64,000 nucleotides of DNA from Gambelia wislizenii (lineage: Eukaryota; Chordata; Lepidosauria; Squamata; Crotaphytidae): the NCBI GenBank assembly GCA_030847615.1, contig JAUMIR010000003.1:288356265-288420264 (forward strand), in the 5' to 3' direction. The translations under genes and the position numbers were made by a program. Under the pieces are notes generated by a model. That model was not told the DNA's origin. It searched no databases and saw nothing but the letters and a program-made list of their open reading frames with translations. How positions within the stretch are numbered: position 1 is the first letter of the stretch; each line of letters starts with the position of its first letter. Below are positions 53,308 to 62,929 of the stretch, piece after piece.

Positions 53308-54335
53308 AGGCCTGCGGATACGAGGAAAACGTAATGCGCACCCTGCTAGCCTCACGCAGGCCATCGACGAGAAAGATATACCAGGCTACATGGAGGGTGT
53401 TGTCCCAATGGTGCGCAAACGCAGACGTGAATCCATTGGAAGCCTCGGCAAAGCATATCCTCCAATTCCTACAAGAAGGCCTCGACAAGGGACTCAGGCC
53501 AAACACACTGAAGAGACAGGTGGCAGCGCTGGCGGCGTTCATTCAGGACCCACGGGGTAACAGAATCTCCCTACACCCGCACATCAGAAGGTTCCTGAGA
53601 GGCGCAACCCTAATATCTCCTCCCGTCCACCACAGATTCCCATCCTGGAATCTGCCCCTGGTGCTGCGGCAACTAGTCAAGAGCCCATTCGAACCCCTAA
53701 GGCAGGTACCGTTCAGGACGCTTTCAATCAAGGTGGCATTCCTGGTGGCAATCACATCGGCTAGAAGGGTTTCGGAACTCACGGCGCTATCCATCAGGGA
53801 GCACTTGTGTTCCTTCGAGGACGACGCAGTATACCTCAGGCCAGACCCATCCTTCAAGCCAAAGGTCCTTTCTCAGTTCCATGTGTCACAGCAAATCATA
53901 CTGCCCTCCTTCTGCCCCAATCCGGTCCACCCAACGGAGAAGTTATGGCAGAAACTGGACGTTAGGAGGGCCTTGAGAATTTACATCAAATGCACAGCGG
54001 CATTCAGGCGATGCGACTCACTGTTCGTATCCTTCACACCAGCTTCAATGGGAGCCAGGGTGTCAAGACAGACTCTGGCAACGTGGATCAAGGCATGCAT
54101 ATTCCTAGCATACGATTCCGCAAACACACCACGACCATCAGGGGTGGTGGCGCATTCCACAAGGTCAGCGGCCACCTCGGCGGTATTTTCGTCAAACGCA
54201 CCCATCGAAGAGATATGCAGGGCCGCAAAATGGAGCACGGCCTCCACCTTCATCAGACATTATAAGGTGGACAAATTCAAATCAAACACGGCCATCTTCG
54301 GGAGGAGAGTCCTCCACGAGGTGGTCCAACAATGA
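53265..54335 (+). CDS. DIRS-B3 tyrosine recombinase, intact
   Basis: ATG at 53265 gives a 356-residue protein. N-terminal core-binding domain: RRPSTRKIYQATWRVLSQWC (residues 31-50), GLRPNTLKRQVAALAAFIQ. Catalytic domain: first Arg in SARRVSEL (R167/R168), HxxR as AHSTR (H297, R300), W323 in AAKWSTAS and nucleophile Y333 in IRHYKVDK. These are the catalytic positions of the lambda-integrase/Cre superfamily. It would integrate the circular DNA intermediate. The start was chosen because it lies just before the conserved domain and overlaps the RT stop by 43 bp, like the same junction in A2. It is the only complete recombinase in the window. Confidence 0.92.
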   Translation: MATTDSVEIERRALEACGYEENVMRTLLASRRPSTRKIYQATWRVLSQWCANADVNPLEASAKHILQFLQEGLDKGLRPNTLKRQVAALAAFIQDPRGNRISLHPHIRRFLRGATLISPPVHHRFPSWNLPLVLRQLVKSPFEPLRQVPFRTLSIKVAFLVAITSARRVSELTALSIREHLCSFEDDAVYLRPDPSFKPKVLSQFHVSQQIILPSFCPNPVHPTEKLWQKLDVRRALRIYIKCTAAFRRCDSLFVSFTPASMGARVSRQTLATWIKACIFLAYDSANTPRPSGVVAHSTRSAATSAVFSSNAPIEEICRAAKWSTASTFIRHYKVDKFKSNTAIFGRRVLHEVVQQ

Positions 54336-54387
54336 AGCTAACGTCAAGACAGTCACTCCCACCCGACATCGGGGAGCTTGGGTACAT

Positions 54388-54490
54388 CCCAACACTTCTG
54401 GATTGGTCCTGCCATCTAGACCTACAGAATGTTACATTGGGTACTCACCGTGAAGGTACTTTCTGTAGGATAGATGGCAGGAACAATCCG
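54388..54490 (+). repeat. DIRS-B3 internal complementary region
   Basis: 54388-54427 is the reverse complement of the left terminus (48480-48518 region). 54428-54490 is the reverse complement of the right terminus (about 54747-54806). The two halves meet at ACAGAATGTTAC, which gives the expected end-to-end junction of the circular intermediate. It lies 52 bp after the recombinase stop. Confidence 0.93.
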
Positions 54491-54633
54491 TCCCACCCAG
54501 TGACTGTCGACAAGGCTACGGGCAATGACACGGAGATGCCTTTTTTCTTTGCTCAACTAATAATGTGTATCAGTTTGTTTTCTCAACAGGGAGGAGTTTT
54601 CCTTACCTTTCTTTCAGGGCTTTGCTAGTCAGA

Positions 54634-54806
54634 GAACTGGCCTCGTGGGAGAAGAGGACTGGAGAACAAAGGGACAAAAATCTCCCAAGAGGCTTTGTTC
54701 TACTTCCTGCTTAAGCCGGGCGGTCCTAGGTTCCCAACTCTTCCGGATTGTTCCTGCCATCTATCCTGCAGAAAGTACCTTCACGGTGAGTACCCAATGT
54801 AACATT
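54634..54806 (-). repeat. DIRS-B3 right inverted terminal repeat and right-specific end
   Basis: 54634-54767 inverts the left ITR. The last 39 bases (GAAAGTACCTTCACGGTGAG then TACCCAATGTAACATT) are specific to the right end and pair with the ICR. Confidence 0.92.
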
Positions 54807-55092
54807 TTGTCTACCTTTCTTGAGATTCTTCAACAGAACACCCGTGGGGAGATCCTGATAGGTGGTGATCTTAACAACGTTTTGTATTCCTAATTAGATC
54901 GATCACACAATATTAATAAAAATAAGCATGCTTCTTCCCCACTTTGCAATCTGATTCACCATTATAATTTAGTAGACGCCTAGAGAACACGGAACCCTGG
55001 GGTCAGGGATTATACGTTCTATTCGCATAGGCACTGCTCTTACTTGCGAATTGACTATGTCTTTACGCTAAAAGACTCAATTTCACAGATTT
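54807..55092 (+). pseudogene. L1 ORF2 endonuclease end
   Basis: Encodes LEILQQNTRGEILIGGDLNN, and after breaks NPGVRDYTFYSHRHCSYLRI-DYVF, the L1 endonuclease segments 'GGDLN' and 'SRIDYF'. It is the continuation of 39150-39356 and 48269-48476, and shows that DIRS-B3 lies in this L1. Stops are present (for example at 54891). Confidence 0.8.
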
Positions 55093-56030
55093 CTTTATTA
55101 TTATTATTATCATTATTATCATGTGTGTAAAATACATATTTACAAAGTTTACAAAAATAAAGTCATATTTTCCCAGCACATTTTACAATGACGATTTGAT
55201 TCCTTTTACAACAATTACATCTTTTATACTTAATGCTATATATCACGTCTTTTATAGTTAATAAATTTATAGTTCATAATTTAGCAACTTATTTTATATC
55301 TTTGAACCAAAGTATACATTCTTTACCTTATTTGTATTGAGCTTAATATATTTTATCTTATGCACTTCCTCCCTGGTGGTCTCCTGATGTCAATGATTGG
55401 TTGAGCTATTACTGTACAATGGAAATTGTTTAATTACTTATGGTTTCTATTATTTCCCACACACAATTTTTCCCCTTTTTTCATAACAAAACTGCTTGTT
55501 ATCAGGTATTTCTTGTTTTTTGTTTGAAGATCTCTTTCCTTATTTTTTCCTACTAAAGATTTTTACGTATCCTATGTTGATATTCATTGCCGTTTTCCCC
55601 ATCTTGTTGCCAAATAATCAGTTATCTTTTTCCATTCCTTTGTATATTTTCCCATGTCTTTCCCTCTCAATAACATTGTTAATTTATCCATATGTAGTGT
55701 TTCTTGAAGTTTCTCCAGCCATTGGTCTACTTAATTCTCTTTCCTTTAAATTTTCTTTATTTTTTTCTGTTCTTTCCACGTTTTTCTTTTTCAAAATAGT
55801 ATTTTGTTGAATAAAAAAGCCACACATCACTACCTTAAATGTTTCCCACATAATAGTTATATCTGTCCTTTTCCAAATTAGTTTCAAAAAAACATTTTGC
55901 TTCTTGCTTGGCTTTTTGAACTGTCTCTTCATTTTATAGAAGAATGTCATTTAATCGCCATGATCAGTCTATATTCCTCTCTATTTTTAATTCAATTAGA
56001 ATGGGGTTAAGGTCTGACCAGATTTTTGGA
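55093..56030 (-). mobile_element. Antisense L1 ORF2 fragment, internally deleted
   Basis: On the minus strand, PKIWSDLNPILIELKIERNI, SWRLND and WETFKVVMCGFFIQQNTILK (the L1 linker between endonuclease and RT) are followed almost at once by KDMGKYTKEWKKITDYLATR, which resembles the end of ORF2. A 3' UTR and an AT-rich tail at 55093-55125 follow. The whole RT domain is missing. Confidence 0.65.
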
Positions 56031-56032
56031 AG

Positions 56033-57090
56033 TACAGTTGTCCCTTCACATTCGCGGGGGTTAGGTTCCATAGACCCCCGCGGATGTGAAAATTCCGCGA
56101 ATAATGACAGCCCTCCACCCGCCCTCCCCAAGCGACCCAGAGGCCTCCGGAGGCCTCGCGGTTGCTCTTTCCAGCCGCCCCCGCCCTCCCCAAGCGACCC
56201 CCGAGGTCTCCGGAGGCCTCGCGGTCACTTCCCGGCCACCCCCGCCCTCCCCAAGCGACCCTGAGGCCTCTGGAGGCCTTGCGGTTGCTCTTCCCGGCCG
56301 CCCCCGCCCTCCCCAAGCAACCCCGAGGCCTCCGGAGGCCTCCCGGTCGCTGTTCCCGGCCGCCCCCCGCCTCCCCAAGTGACCCAGAGGCCTCCGGAGG
56401 CCTCGCGGTTGCTGTTCCCGGCCGCCCCCACCCTCCCCAAGCGACCCAGAGGCCTTGCGGTCGCTGTTCCCGGCCGCCCTCCACCCTCCCCAAGCGACCC
56501 AGAGGCCTCCGGAGGCCTCGCGGTCGCTGTTCCCGGTCGCCCCCGCCCTCCCCAAGCGACCTGGAGGCCTCGCGGTCACTTTTCCCGGCCGCCCCCCACC
56601 CTCCCCAAGCAATCCGGAGGCCTCACGGTCGCTTTTCCTGGCCGCCCCCCGCCCTCCCCAAGCAACCCAGAAGCCTCTGGAGGCCTCGCGGTCGCTCTTC
56701 CCAGCCACCCCCCACCCTCCCCAAGCGACCCAGAGGCCTCCGGAAGCCTCGTGGTCGCTTTTTCCGGCTGCCCCCAGCCCTCCCCAAGCGACCCAGAGGC
56801 CTCCGGAGGCCCCGTTGTCGCTCCCCTCGCCACTTTCCCTGGACTCCCCACCCCCTCCCCGGCCCTCCCCACCCCCTCCCCGGGCCTTCATGGGGCCTCT
56901 GGAGCGTCTCCGGAGGCCCCATGATCGCCTCCCCGGCCCTCCCCACCCCCTCCCCAGGGTTTCTTGGGGCCTCCGGAGCGCCTCCGGGGCCCCCGTTAAG
57001 GCCTCCACAGCCCTCCCCACCCCATCCCCAGGCCTTCATTGGGCCTCCGGACCCACCTCTTTGGTTTATTCAATGATGTCTTAGCTCTGG
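56033..57090. repeat. GC-rich 58-62 bp minisatellite starting at a Tigger-like end
   Basis: Starts TACAGTTGTCCCTTCACATT like a Tigger-type MITE with GGTTCCATAGACCCCCGCGG, but no right end is seen. From 56118 to about 56820 there are about twelve units of CCCTCCCCAAGCGACC, then GAGGCCTCCGGAGGCCTC and CGGTCGCT-TTCCCGGCCGCC. The 18-bp GAGGCCTCCGGAGGCCTC is a perfect palindrome. From 56820 the units change to a CCCTCCCCACCCC type. Frames of up to 319 codons on both strands are repeat artefacts. Confidence 0.85.
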
Positions 57091-57124
57091 GCACTCAGCT
57101 CGTACAATTCCACTCCCAAAAACA

Positions 57125-57885
57125 CAAGAAGATTCTCTAGAACCCAGATCTTTTAGACCAATTGCACTCCTTAATCAGGATTTAAAACTATTTACTTACA
57201 TTTTGGCTGCCCAAATTAATAAATTTGTTACACAATATGTGAATCCAGATCAGGTGGGCTTCATGCCTGGTCGCTGATTGGCTGACCCTATCAGGCGGAC
57301 TCTCAGTATTATTCATCATTGCAATCTGCCAGTCACCAATGGCTCTTTTGTCACTGGACATCTTTAAAGCCTTTGACAGATTGGAATGGCCCTACATGTT
57401 TTGGATACTTAGGGAAATTAATTTTGGCAATGATTTTGTCACCCTGATCAGCCACTTATATGAAGGATCTGTGGCATCCATGTTAGTCAATGGGATTGAC
57501 TCTGAGCCCTTCACAGTTGCCAAGGGCACCAGACAGGTATGCCCCTTGTCTCCTTTACTGTTTGCTCTAATGATTGGAGTCCTTGGCAGAAATAATTAGG
57601 TCTAATCCTGCAATCTCAGGAATATGTATCAATAGCCGGCAACATAAAGTTGCCCTTTCTGCTGCTGACGTTTTGCTTTATATAACAAATCCAGAATGGT
57701 CGTTTCCACCTTTAAAATGGGATATAGATACTTTTGGCTATTATTCAGGCCTTCAGGTGAACTATCAGAAATCCCTTATGATGTGTCTTAACATCCCACG
57801 GGGGCAGCAGTGTCACTGCTGGGATTTATTTGGGTTACAAATGCACCCTTCTGGTTTCTTATATTTAGGAATTGTCCTTACTTAA
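57125..57885 (+). pseudogene. L1 ORF2 reverse transcriptase, inactive
   Basis: Encodes FRPIALLNQDLKLFTYILAA, NPDQVGFMPGR, then ALLSLDIFKAFDRLEWPYMF, KGTRQVCPLSPLLFALMI and, after a frame change near 57590, KVALSAADVLLYITNPEWSF. These are the L1-clade RT blocks in order. The catalytic FADD box is replaced by SAAD (about 57655-57670), the usual RQGCPLSP has become RQVCPLSP, and stops are present at about 57277 and 57597. Confidence 0.88.
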
Positions 57886-59551
57886 GATATCTCTCAATTG
57901 ATTATATGGAATTATGCCTCTGTAACTTTGTGGTTGCGGAGGAAATTGAAGTCTTGGAGTTCTCTTCTTCTCCCCACCCTTGTTAAGATTGCACTATGCA
58001 AAATGTTTATTATACCTCGCTTTCTGTTCCTTTTCCAAACCATCCCGTTAGCACTCTCCCTTCAGAGACTTAACATTGGCACTCCATGTTAATTTGTTTT
58101 ATTTTTAATGGCAAGAAACCTAGATTCTCCAGATCTATATTGCCTCTTCTCAAGAGGGGTTGGCAATCCCAGACCTTGAGCTTTACTTCCAGGTGTTCCT
58201 GTTAGGTCAGGCTATCCAACTTTTGAGGGAGAAACTACTCCAGCAGATGGATTGGTCTGGAACTAGACCCTATCTCCTATCCAATTGTCTAATTTTTTGT
58301 CTACCCAGACTGCTTATACCATTAAAAAAAACACGTTCTTTTCAAGCACTATACGGGTGCTTGAAATGGAATGGAATATAAATGGAAACGCTTGTTAGTC
58401 CCAGACCCCTCTCCAATCCAACCCTTTCTCATGCATCCTAGCGTTCATATGCCTGATAAATTTAAGCAATATTGATTTTGGAAAATTCATGGGTTGGATC
58501 AGATGATGGAATTATACGAGCAAGGGGAGCCTAAACATTTAGATGACCTGTCCTCTTCTCTTCTCCCAGGCATTCCCTCTTGTACAGGTCTCCTTTTTAT
58601 CCAGTCTGCCCTCCAAAGGTCTTGCCCCCAGGTCTCTGACATTTTATGAACAACTCTGTGTAATGCATACCTCTCATGTCAGAGAGGTCGCAGCAACAAT
58701 TTACAAATTCCTGATAGACTCCACATACGGTAACCTTTCTCATGTAAAGATGTATTGGGAATCTGAACTGAATATCTATTTCAGATAACCAGTGGGCCCA
58801 TATATGGTCCTCTCCTCCGTATAGATCCAGATCCATACAAGCAAAGGAAGAGACACTATATACTAATTTTATATAGATGGTATTTTACACCCACACATAT
58901 TTCACATACAGTTAGAACAATCCCCCCTACAGTGTTGGAGAAATTGTGGTGCTATAGGTATATTTCATATGTGGCTGGATTGTTCAACAATGAAGGCCTT
59001 TTGGATGACTGTTCTTTCCCAAATCTCAAGTATAACCAGACAAGCAATACACTTTTGTCCAGCACTCTTATTATTTTTGTTGTTCATAAATTGAAATGTT
59101 AATCTTAAATATAGATATCTCATAGCCTTTCTGTTGATGGCAGCCTGTATGGGGATTGCACGTTGCTGGAGACTGGGGCTTTGTCGTTGGATGCCTGGTG
59201 GGGACAAGTTTGGACTTCTTGACTGCTTGAGAAACTGTCTTGTAAAATGTTAACAGCGTCAAGGACAAACAACAACAGACTCCTTTTTCTCTAATTAGAG
59301 CATGTTTGTTGACTATATTAATGATAGTTCTCACAATATTCATCCTCCTGCGCACCATGTTTCTTTGTGGAACCAAACTGTCTCCAAGACCACATAAACC
59401 TGGCTTTGCTTGATAGATTGAGAACTCGAGTGTACACTGGGATTATATTATTTTACTTGGCTGAGAGATATCTACTATTGCTTTAGGCTCCTGCTCTCAT
59501 CCCCCCCCATTCTCCCCTACAGCTTAATTGAATAAAAATTATTTTTTAAAA
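57886..59551 (+). pseudogene. L1 ORF2 C-terminal region and 3' end
   Basis: Pieces in several frames encode RRKLKSWSSLLLPTLVKIAL, GLAIPDLELYFQVFLLGQA and, near 58930-59090, GIFHMWLDCSTMKAFWMTVL, which match the L1 C-terminal domain ('HM.W.C...K.FW'). The element ends with a T-rich 3' UTR, AATAAAAATT and an A-run at 59531-59553, immediately before the right target-site duplication. Confidence 0.85.
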
Positions 59552-59566
59552 AAGATTGGTGTGTTG

Positions 59567-59590
59567 AAGGTGGTATGGTTATATCAGAAT
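59567..59590 (-). repeat. 5S rRNA-derived sequence, right part
   Basis: On the minus strand this reads ATAACCATACCACCTT, matching the beginning of 5S rRNA (GGCCATACCACCCTG). With one copy of the target-site duplication and 31641-31691 it restores a continuous diverged 5S-like sequence of about 80 bp, showing where the L1 went in. Confidence 0.75.
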
Positions 59591-60177
59591 GACTACTCAG
59601 GTTTTTCCTTCACGCAAAACTATCATCAGAGAAAGAGAAAATGGCTAGACTTGGATGCCATAATGGGAAATCATCTGGCATAGTCTTCCCTGGTCTGTCC
59701 AATTCTTGAAGGCTCATGTGTTACTAGAACCCTGACATGCACCAGTGGAAGCTAGATATAAAATAAAGGTTGGAGCAGATGACTTACACTAAGGATTACA
59801 GTGTTAGTATCCCAGTTATGAAATGCTGTCCCCTTGGCGGCCCACGCTGCCACTAGTTTCATTCTGGGACCATTAAAGCACCACCAGAGCCTTAGAAGCG
59901 TAATGATTTATCCAAATCTGCATATTGCCACTGTTTTCATTGTAAGCTACCCAGAGACATTACAATATGGGGCAGAATATCAGAATAACTAAGAATAAGA
60001 ATAAATATGGATAGCAATTAAGAAACAGTGTGCCTACATCATTAGCATAAGAACACTAAACACTGGATCAGAATAAAATTAATAAGACTTTTTTACATAC
60101 CCCCCCCCCAATTAGAAAAAAAATCCAGGTTTATACTGAAGTGGTGTTTTTTTAGCAATGTAATTTAGGTGGAAAAA
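59591..60177. other. Intronic sequence; possible LINE tail
   Basis: No gene. Near 59930-60010, 'attgtaagctacccagagac' followed by GGGGCAGAATAT and AATAAGAATAAATA resembles the 3' end of CR1/L2-like LINEs. Confidence 0.4.
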
Positions 60178-60405
60178 GTGTTGTTGTGTGCCTTCAAGTA
60201 ATTTCTGACTTATGGTGACCCTAAGATGAATCTAGCACACAGTTTTCTTGGCAAGATTTGTTCAGAGAGGCTTTGCTTTTGCCTTCCTCTGAAGCGGAGA
60301 GAGTGTGATTTGCTCAAGGTCACCCAGTGGGTTTCAGTGGCTGAATGGGAATTCAAACCCTGGTCTCCAGAGTCCAGCCCTCAAACCACTATACCATGAT
60401 GGCTC
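60178..60405 (-). mobile_element. MIR-like tRNA-derived SINE (S3), best-preserved copy
   Basis: On the minus strand: ATGGTATAGTGGTTTGAGGG (A-box region), AGACCAGGGTTTGAATTCCC (B-box region), a central GGGTGACCTTGAGCAAATCA core, and a tail GACTTATGGTGACCC/CTTGAAGGCACACAACAAC. The two boxes show tRNA origin. S1 and S2 are partial matches. Confidence 0.8.
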
Positions 60406-60419
60406 TATAATTTTGTCAT

Positions 60420-60646
60420 TACAGTGGGCCCCCAGTATCCGCTGGTGTTTGGTTCCAGGACCCCCTGTGGATACCAAAATCCATGGATGCTGAAGTCCCA
60501 TTATATACAATGGCGTAGTAAGATGGTGTTCCCTTATATAAAATGATGAACAGCAAAGTTTGCTTTTTTGAAGAAAAAAAATTGAGTATTTTCAAGCCAT
60601 GGAATCCGTGGGTACATAATCTGTGGATATGGAGAGCCAACTGTAC
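60420..60646. mobile_element. Tigger-like MITE (T7)
   Basis: Left end TACAGTGGGCCCCCAGTATC, GGTTCCAGGACCCCC, GGATACCAAAATCCATGG and right end GGAGAGCCAACTGTA. Length 227 bp, no coding capacity. Confidence 0.82.
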
Positions 60647-62929
60647 TATCATTTAAACAACTATCAATGAGAAATGTCCATCAATCCACTGGAAATTAGA
60701 TCTACCATTAGATCAACTTTCTTGACAGTGCTCTGAAAAGTTACTTTTTGGACTATGGGTTCCAGAATCCCTCAGCCACAACTGGCTTACATCTAATTTA
60801 AAGTGCTGAACCAGAGATAGCTGGATCAAAACTCTGATTGCACTTAGAAGAGTTGAGAGCAGATGACTTCCCACTAACTAAATGCAGTTCTAAATTCAGT
60901 AATAGTTTGAAAACTGAGGTCCTTTTAAATAAACATTTAAATCTTTCCAGAAACATAAAATACACCAAATGCTGTTTTGTCTCATTAATAAGCAGTGGGG
61001 CCTAAGTGAGCAAGTGCCACTTGCTTCTTAGTTCCAGTGCCTTGTTTAATGCATGGACAACAGTTTAAATTTTTCTCAAAAATAAAAACTGAAAACAAAA
61101 CACACACACACAAACAAACAGTGGGAGGAGCTTATCCACATTGTAAATATGGTAGGACAAAAGGTAAAGATTATGTTTTTTAGTCATTTTGAAAACCATC
61201 TCCTTTCCAGTGGTTATTTGTATTAGGAAGCAAGCTGCTCTTGGCATAGTAGCAAGTTCCTTTCCAGGAAAAAATAGTACATAGATATGTGATTTCCATC
61301 AGATCACAATGTGGTGGGCAAGACCTCCACTCAATCTAGATCAACCCCTAGCCTCCCAGAGTGCCTATGTGAACATGTGAAGAGATGTGCAGAGTGTACA
61401 CTTGACGTAATATGTTGTCTGGCCTTTGATGTTAGCCCTTTCTTCTGAATAATAATCCATTATCATTTTCCCCAGTTTTTAGTATATGTGACTTAATAAA
61501 CAAACCATTCTGTGATGCCCAATTTATTAATCTTGACTTGTGTTGGTCTGTGACTGTAATAAAATTTTTATCTTGTTAATCTTTCTTGTCAATATGGTAA
61601 TGGTAAGTATTCATAATTTAACATTGTGCTCAAATATCACAAAGAGTCTTCTCCATTTCCATGAGGACAGTCTTATTGGTCTTGTTGATTTTTTTGTTTT
61701 TAGCCATCCTTTTTGTTGCAAATCCTAAAAAAATTAAAAGGGTAGAGAGCAACTATGGAGTGAGAACTAATGGAACCATTTTGTGTAGAAGCTACGTGAT
61801 GTGAAATGACACATTGTGGAGTTTAGCTATGTTGAGCTGATTTCCATGAAGCAGCACAATGATGGCACCTGCCAGCTTTCAGCTGATATGATTGCTTTGC
61901 TCAGAACTTCTCCCCAGGGAAGGTTATAGCATTTGGTGGTTGTGTAAACATGCAAGTGGTGTTTTTTTTCCGGGAAGACAATGTTGACATTTGAAGGTCA
62001 AACATACCGCAACACTATGTATTGGTCTCCACATCAGTATGTTTTAGAGTGATGATAATAATTTTCTTTTTCATTTAAAGAATATGAGCCTAAAGCCTGC
62101 TGAGCAGGGCTGGCCCAAGATATTTTTCTGTGTGCTGCAGAGCAACAAATGACATGCACGCGTGCACACATACCCAAGTCAAAGTGTATAGTACTCAGAG
62201 TTGGGTAAATTATTTTATCCTGTGAAGTAGAAAAATCCCACAAGCATCTCCCACCACACCTGCCAGTAAAAATACAGAAATAAGAACTTAAACAGTATGC
62301 TGTCCTTTCAGGATATTCAAAATCTGCTGCCTCACCTGCCCAGTGGACAAACCAACCTTGCTTCTCATGCATTAAAGGCTTCATGTGATTAGAATTATGT
62401 GGGTGGAGAATGAGCGCACATGAGTCCTTGATGCATCCCTGCAGTCTGTATCTTGAACTCTAATGAGGACTTTGAAAAACATTCACTGACTGATACAGAA
62501 ATGGGACAGAACCAACTGGAACGGATAAATTCATACATGCTAAACCTTCACAAAACAAATTTTTTACACAGTATTTGGTCTGTCAAATTCAGATAGACCA
62601 AATCCTGTGGGGGGGGAAAAATCTTGTTGAATCTTAATTTTATAGTGGGTGGAAATGCTTGTGGAGCACAGGAGAAAGGCCAGAATGTGTATACAAACAC
62701 AGTCCATTACAATATGAAAATATGGAACAGCCAGCAGTAGGTTTCCAAGTGCTCCCAAGAATTTTAAGTATTAGCAGAGCTGCCATTTGTTCTTATACCT
62801 TCTTGATCTTCCTGTTCAAGTTGATGATGTTTTTTAGGCTCAGCAGGTATGCAATTTCTGCCTGTCCACCTCTTGAGAATTCTCTGTGTACTGTTAAGTG
62901 CTACAGGAGCTGCTAAAAGCTAGGAATTT
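60647..62929. other. Intronic sequence without recognised gene
   Basis: No exon or confident mobile element. Short CA tract at 61097-61112. A segment near 62100-62165 ('cagggctggcccaagatatt') resembles a phrase seen in dispersed reptile repeats, but I cannot name it. Confidence 0.4.

Larger units (their letters stand above)
44321..53435 (+). repeat. Tandem duplication unit 2 (9115 bp)
   Basis: Second copy of 35201-44320; beyond 53435 the DIRS-B sequence continues to the element's natural end. Differences from unit 1 seen by eye include C/T near 44920 (CAA here, TAA in unit 1), C/G near 45788, one G fewer near 46657, C7 versus C11 at 51352 and a few single bases. Confidence 0.9.
48480..54806 (+). 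mobile_element. DIRS-B copy 3: complete DIRS-type retrotransposon
   Basis: A 6.3-kb element with all expected parts: left ITR 48480-48618, C-rich leader, gag-like ORF from 49416, RT/RNase H to 53307, tyrosine recombinase 53265-54335, ICR 54388-54490, and right ITR 54634-54767 with right-specific end to about 54806. It is inserted at a TTTT in the L1 endonuclease without a target-site duplication, as DIRS elements do. Only the C7 tract at the gag/RT overlap and the TAA in the overprinted frame look like possible defects. It is a candidate for recent activity. Confidence 0.93.
31692..59566 (+). mobile_element. Old L1-clade LINE expanded by nested insertions and tandem duplication
   Basis: The outer limits are an exact 15-bp direct repeat, AAGATTGGTGTGTTG (31692-31706 and 59552-59566), with an A-rich tail just before the right copy. 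Pieces of one L1 can be read in order: a short 5' part (31707-31778), ORF1 (35260-35880, duplicated at 44380-45060), endonuclease start (37880-37995), endonuclease middle (39150-39356), endonuclease end (54810-55092), RT (57125-57885) and C-terminus (to about 59200). All are broken. The RT box that should read FADD is SAAD. The gaps are filled by later insertions listed separately. Confidence 0.88.

Noticed and set aside
48480..54806. Endogenous retrovirus or LTR element
   Set aside because: The terminal repeats are inverted, not direct; there is no protease, no retroviral integrase and no env-like frame, and a tyrosine recombinase is present.
56061..57076. Open frames of 200-319 codons on both strands, Pro/Arg/Gly-rich
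   Set aside because: They lie wholly in the 58-62 bp GC minisatellite; the repeating unit lacks stops in several frames. No domain or start context supports a gene.
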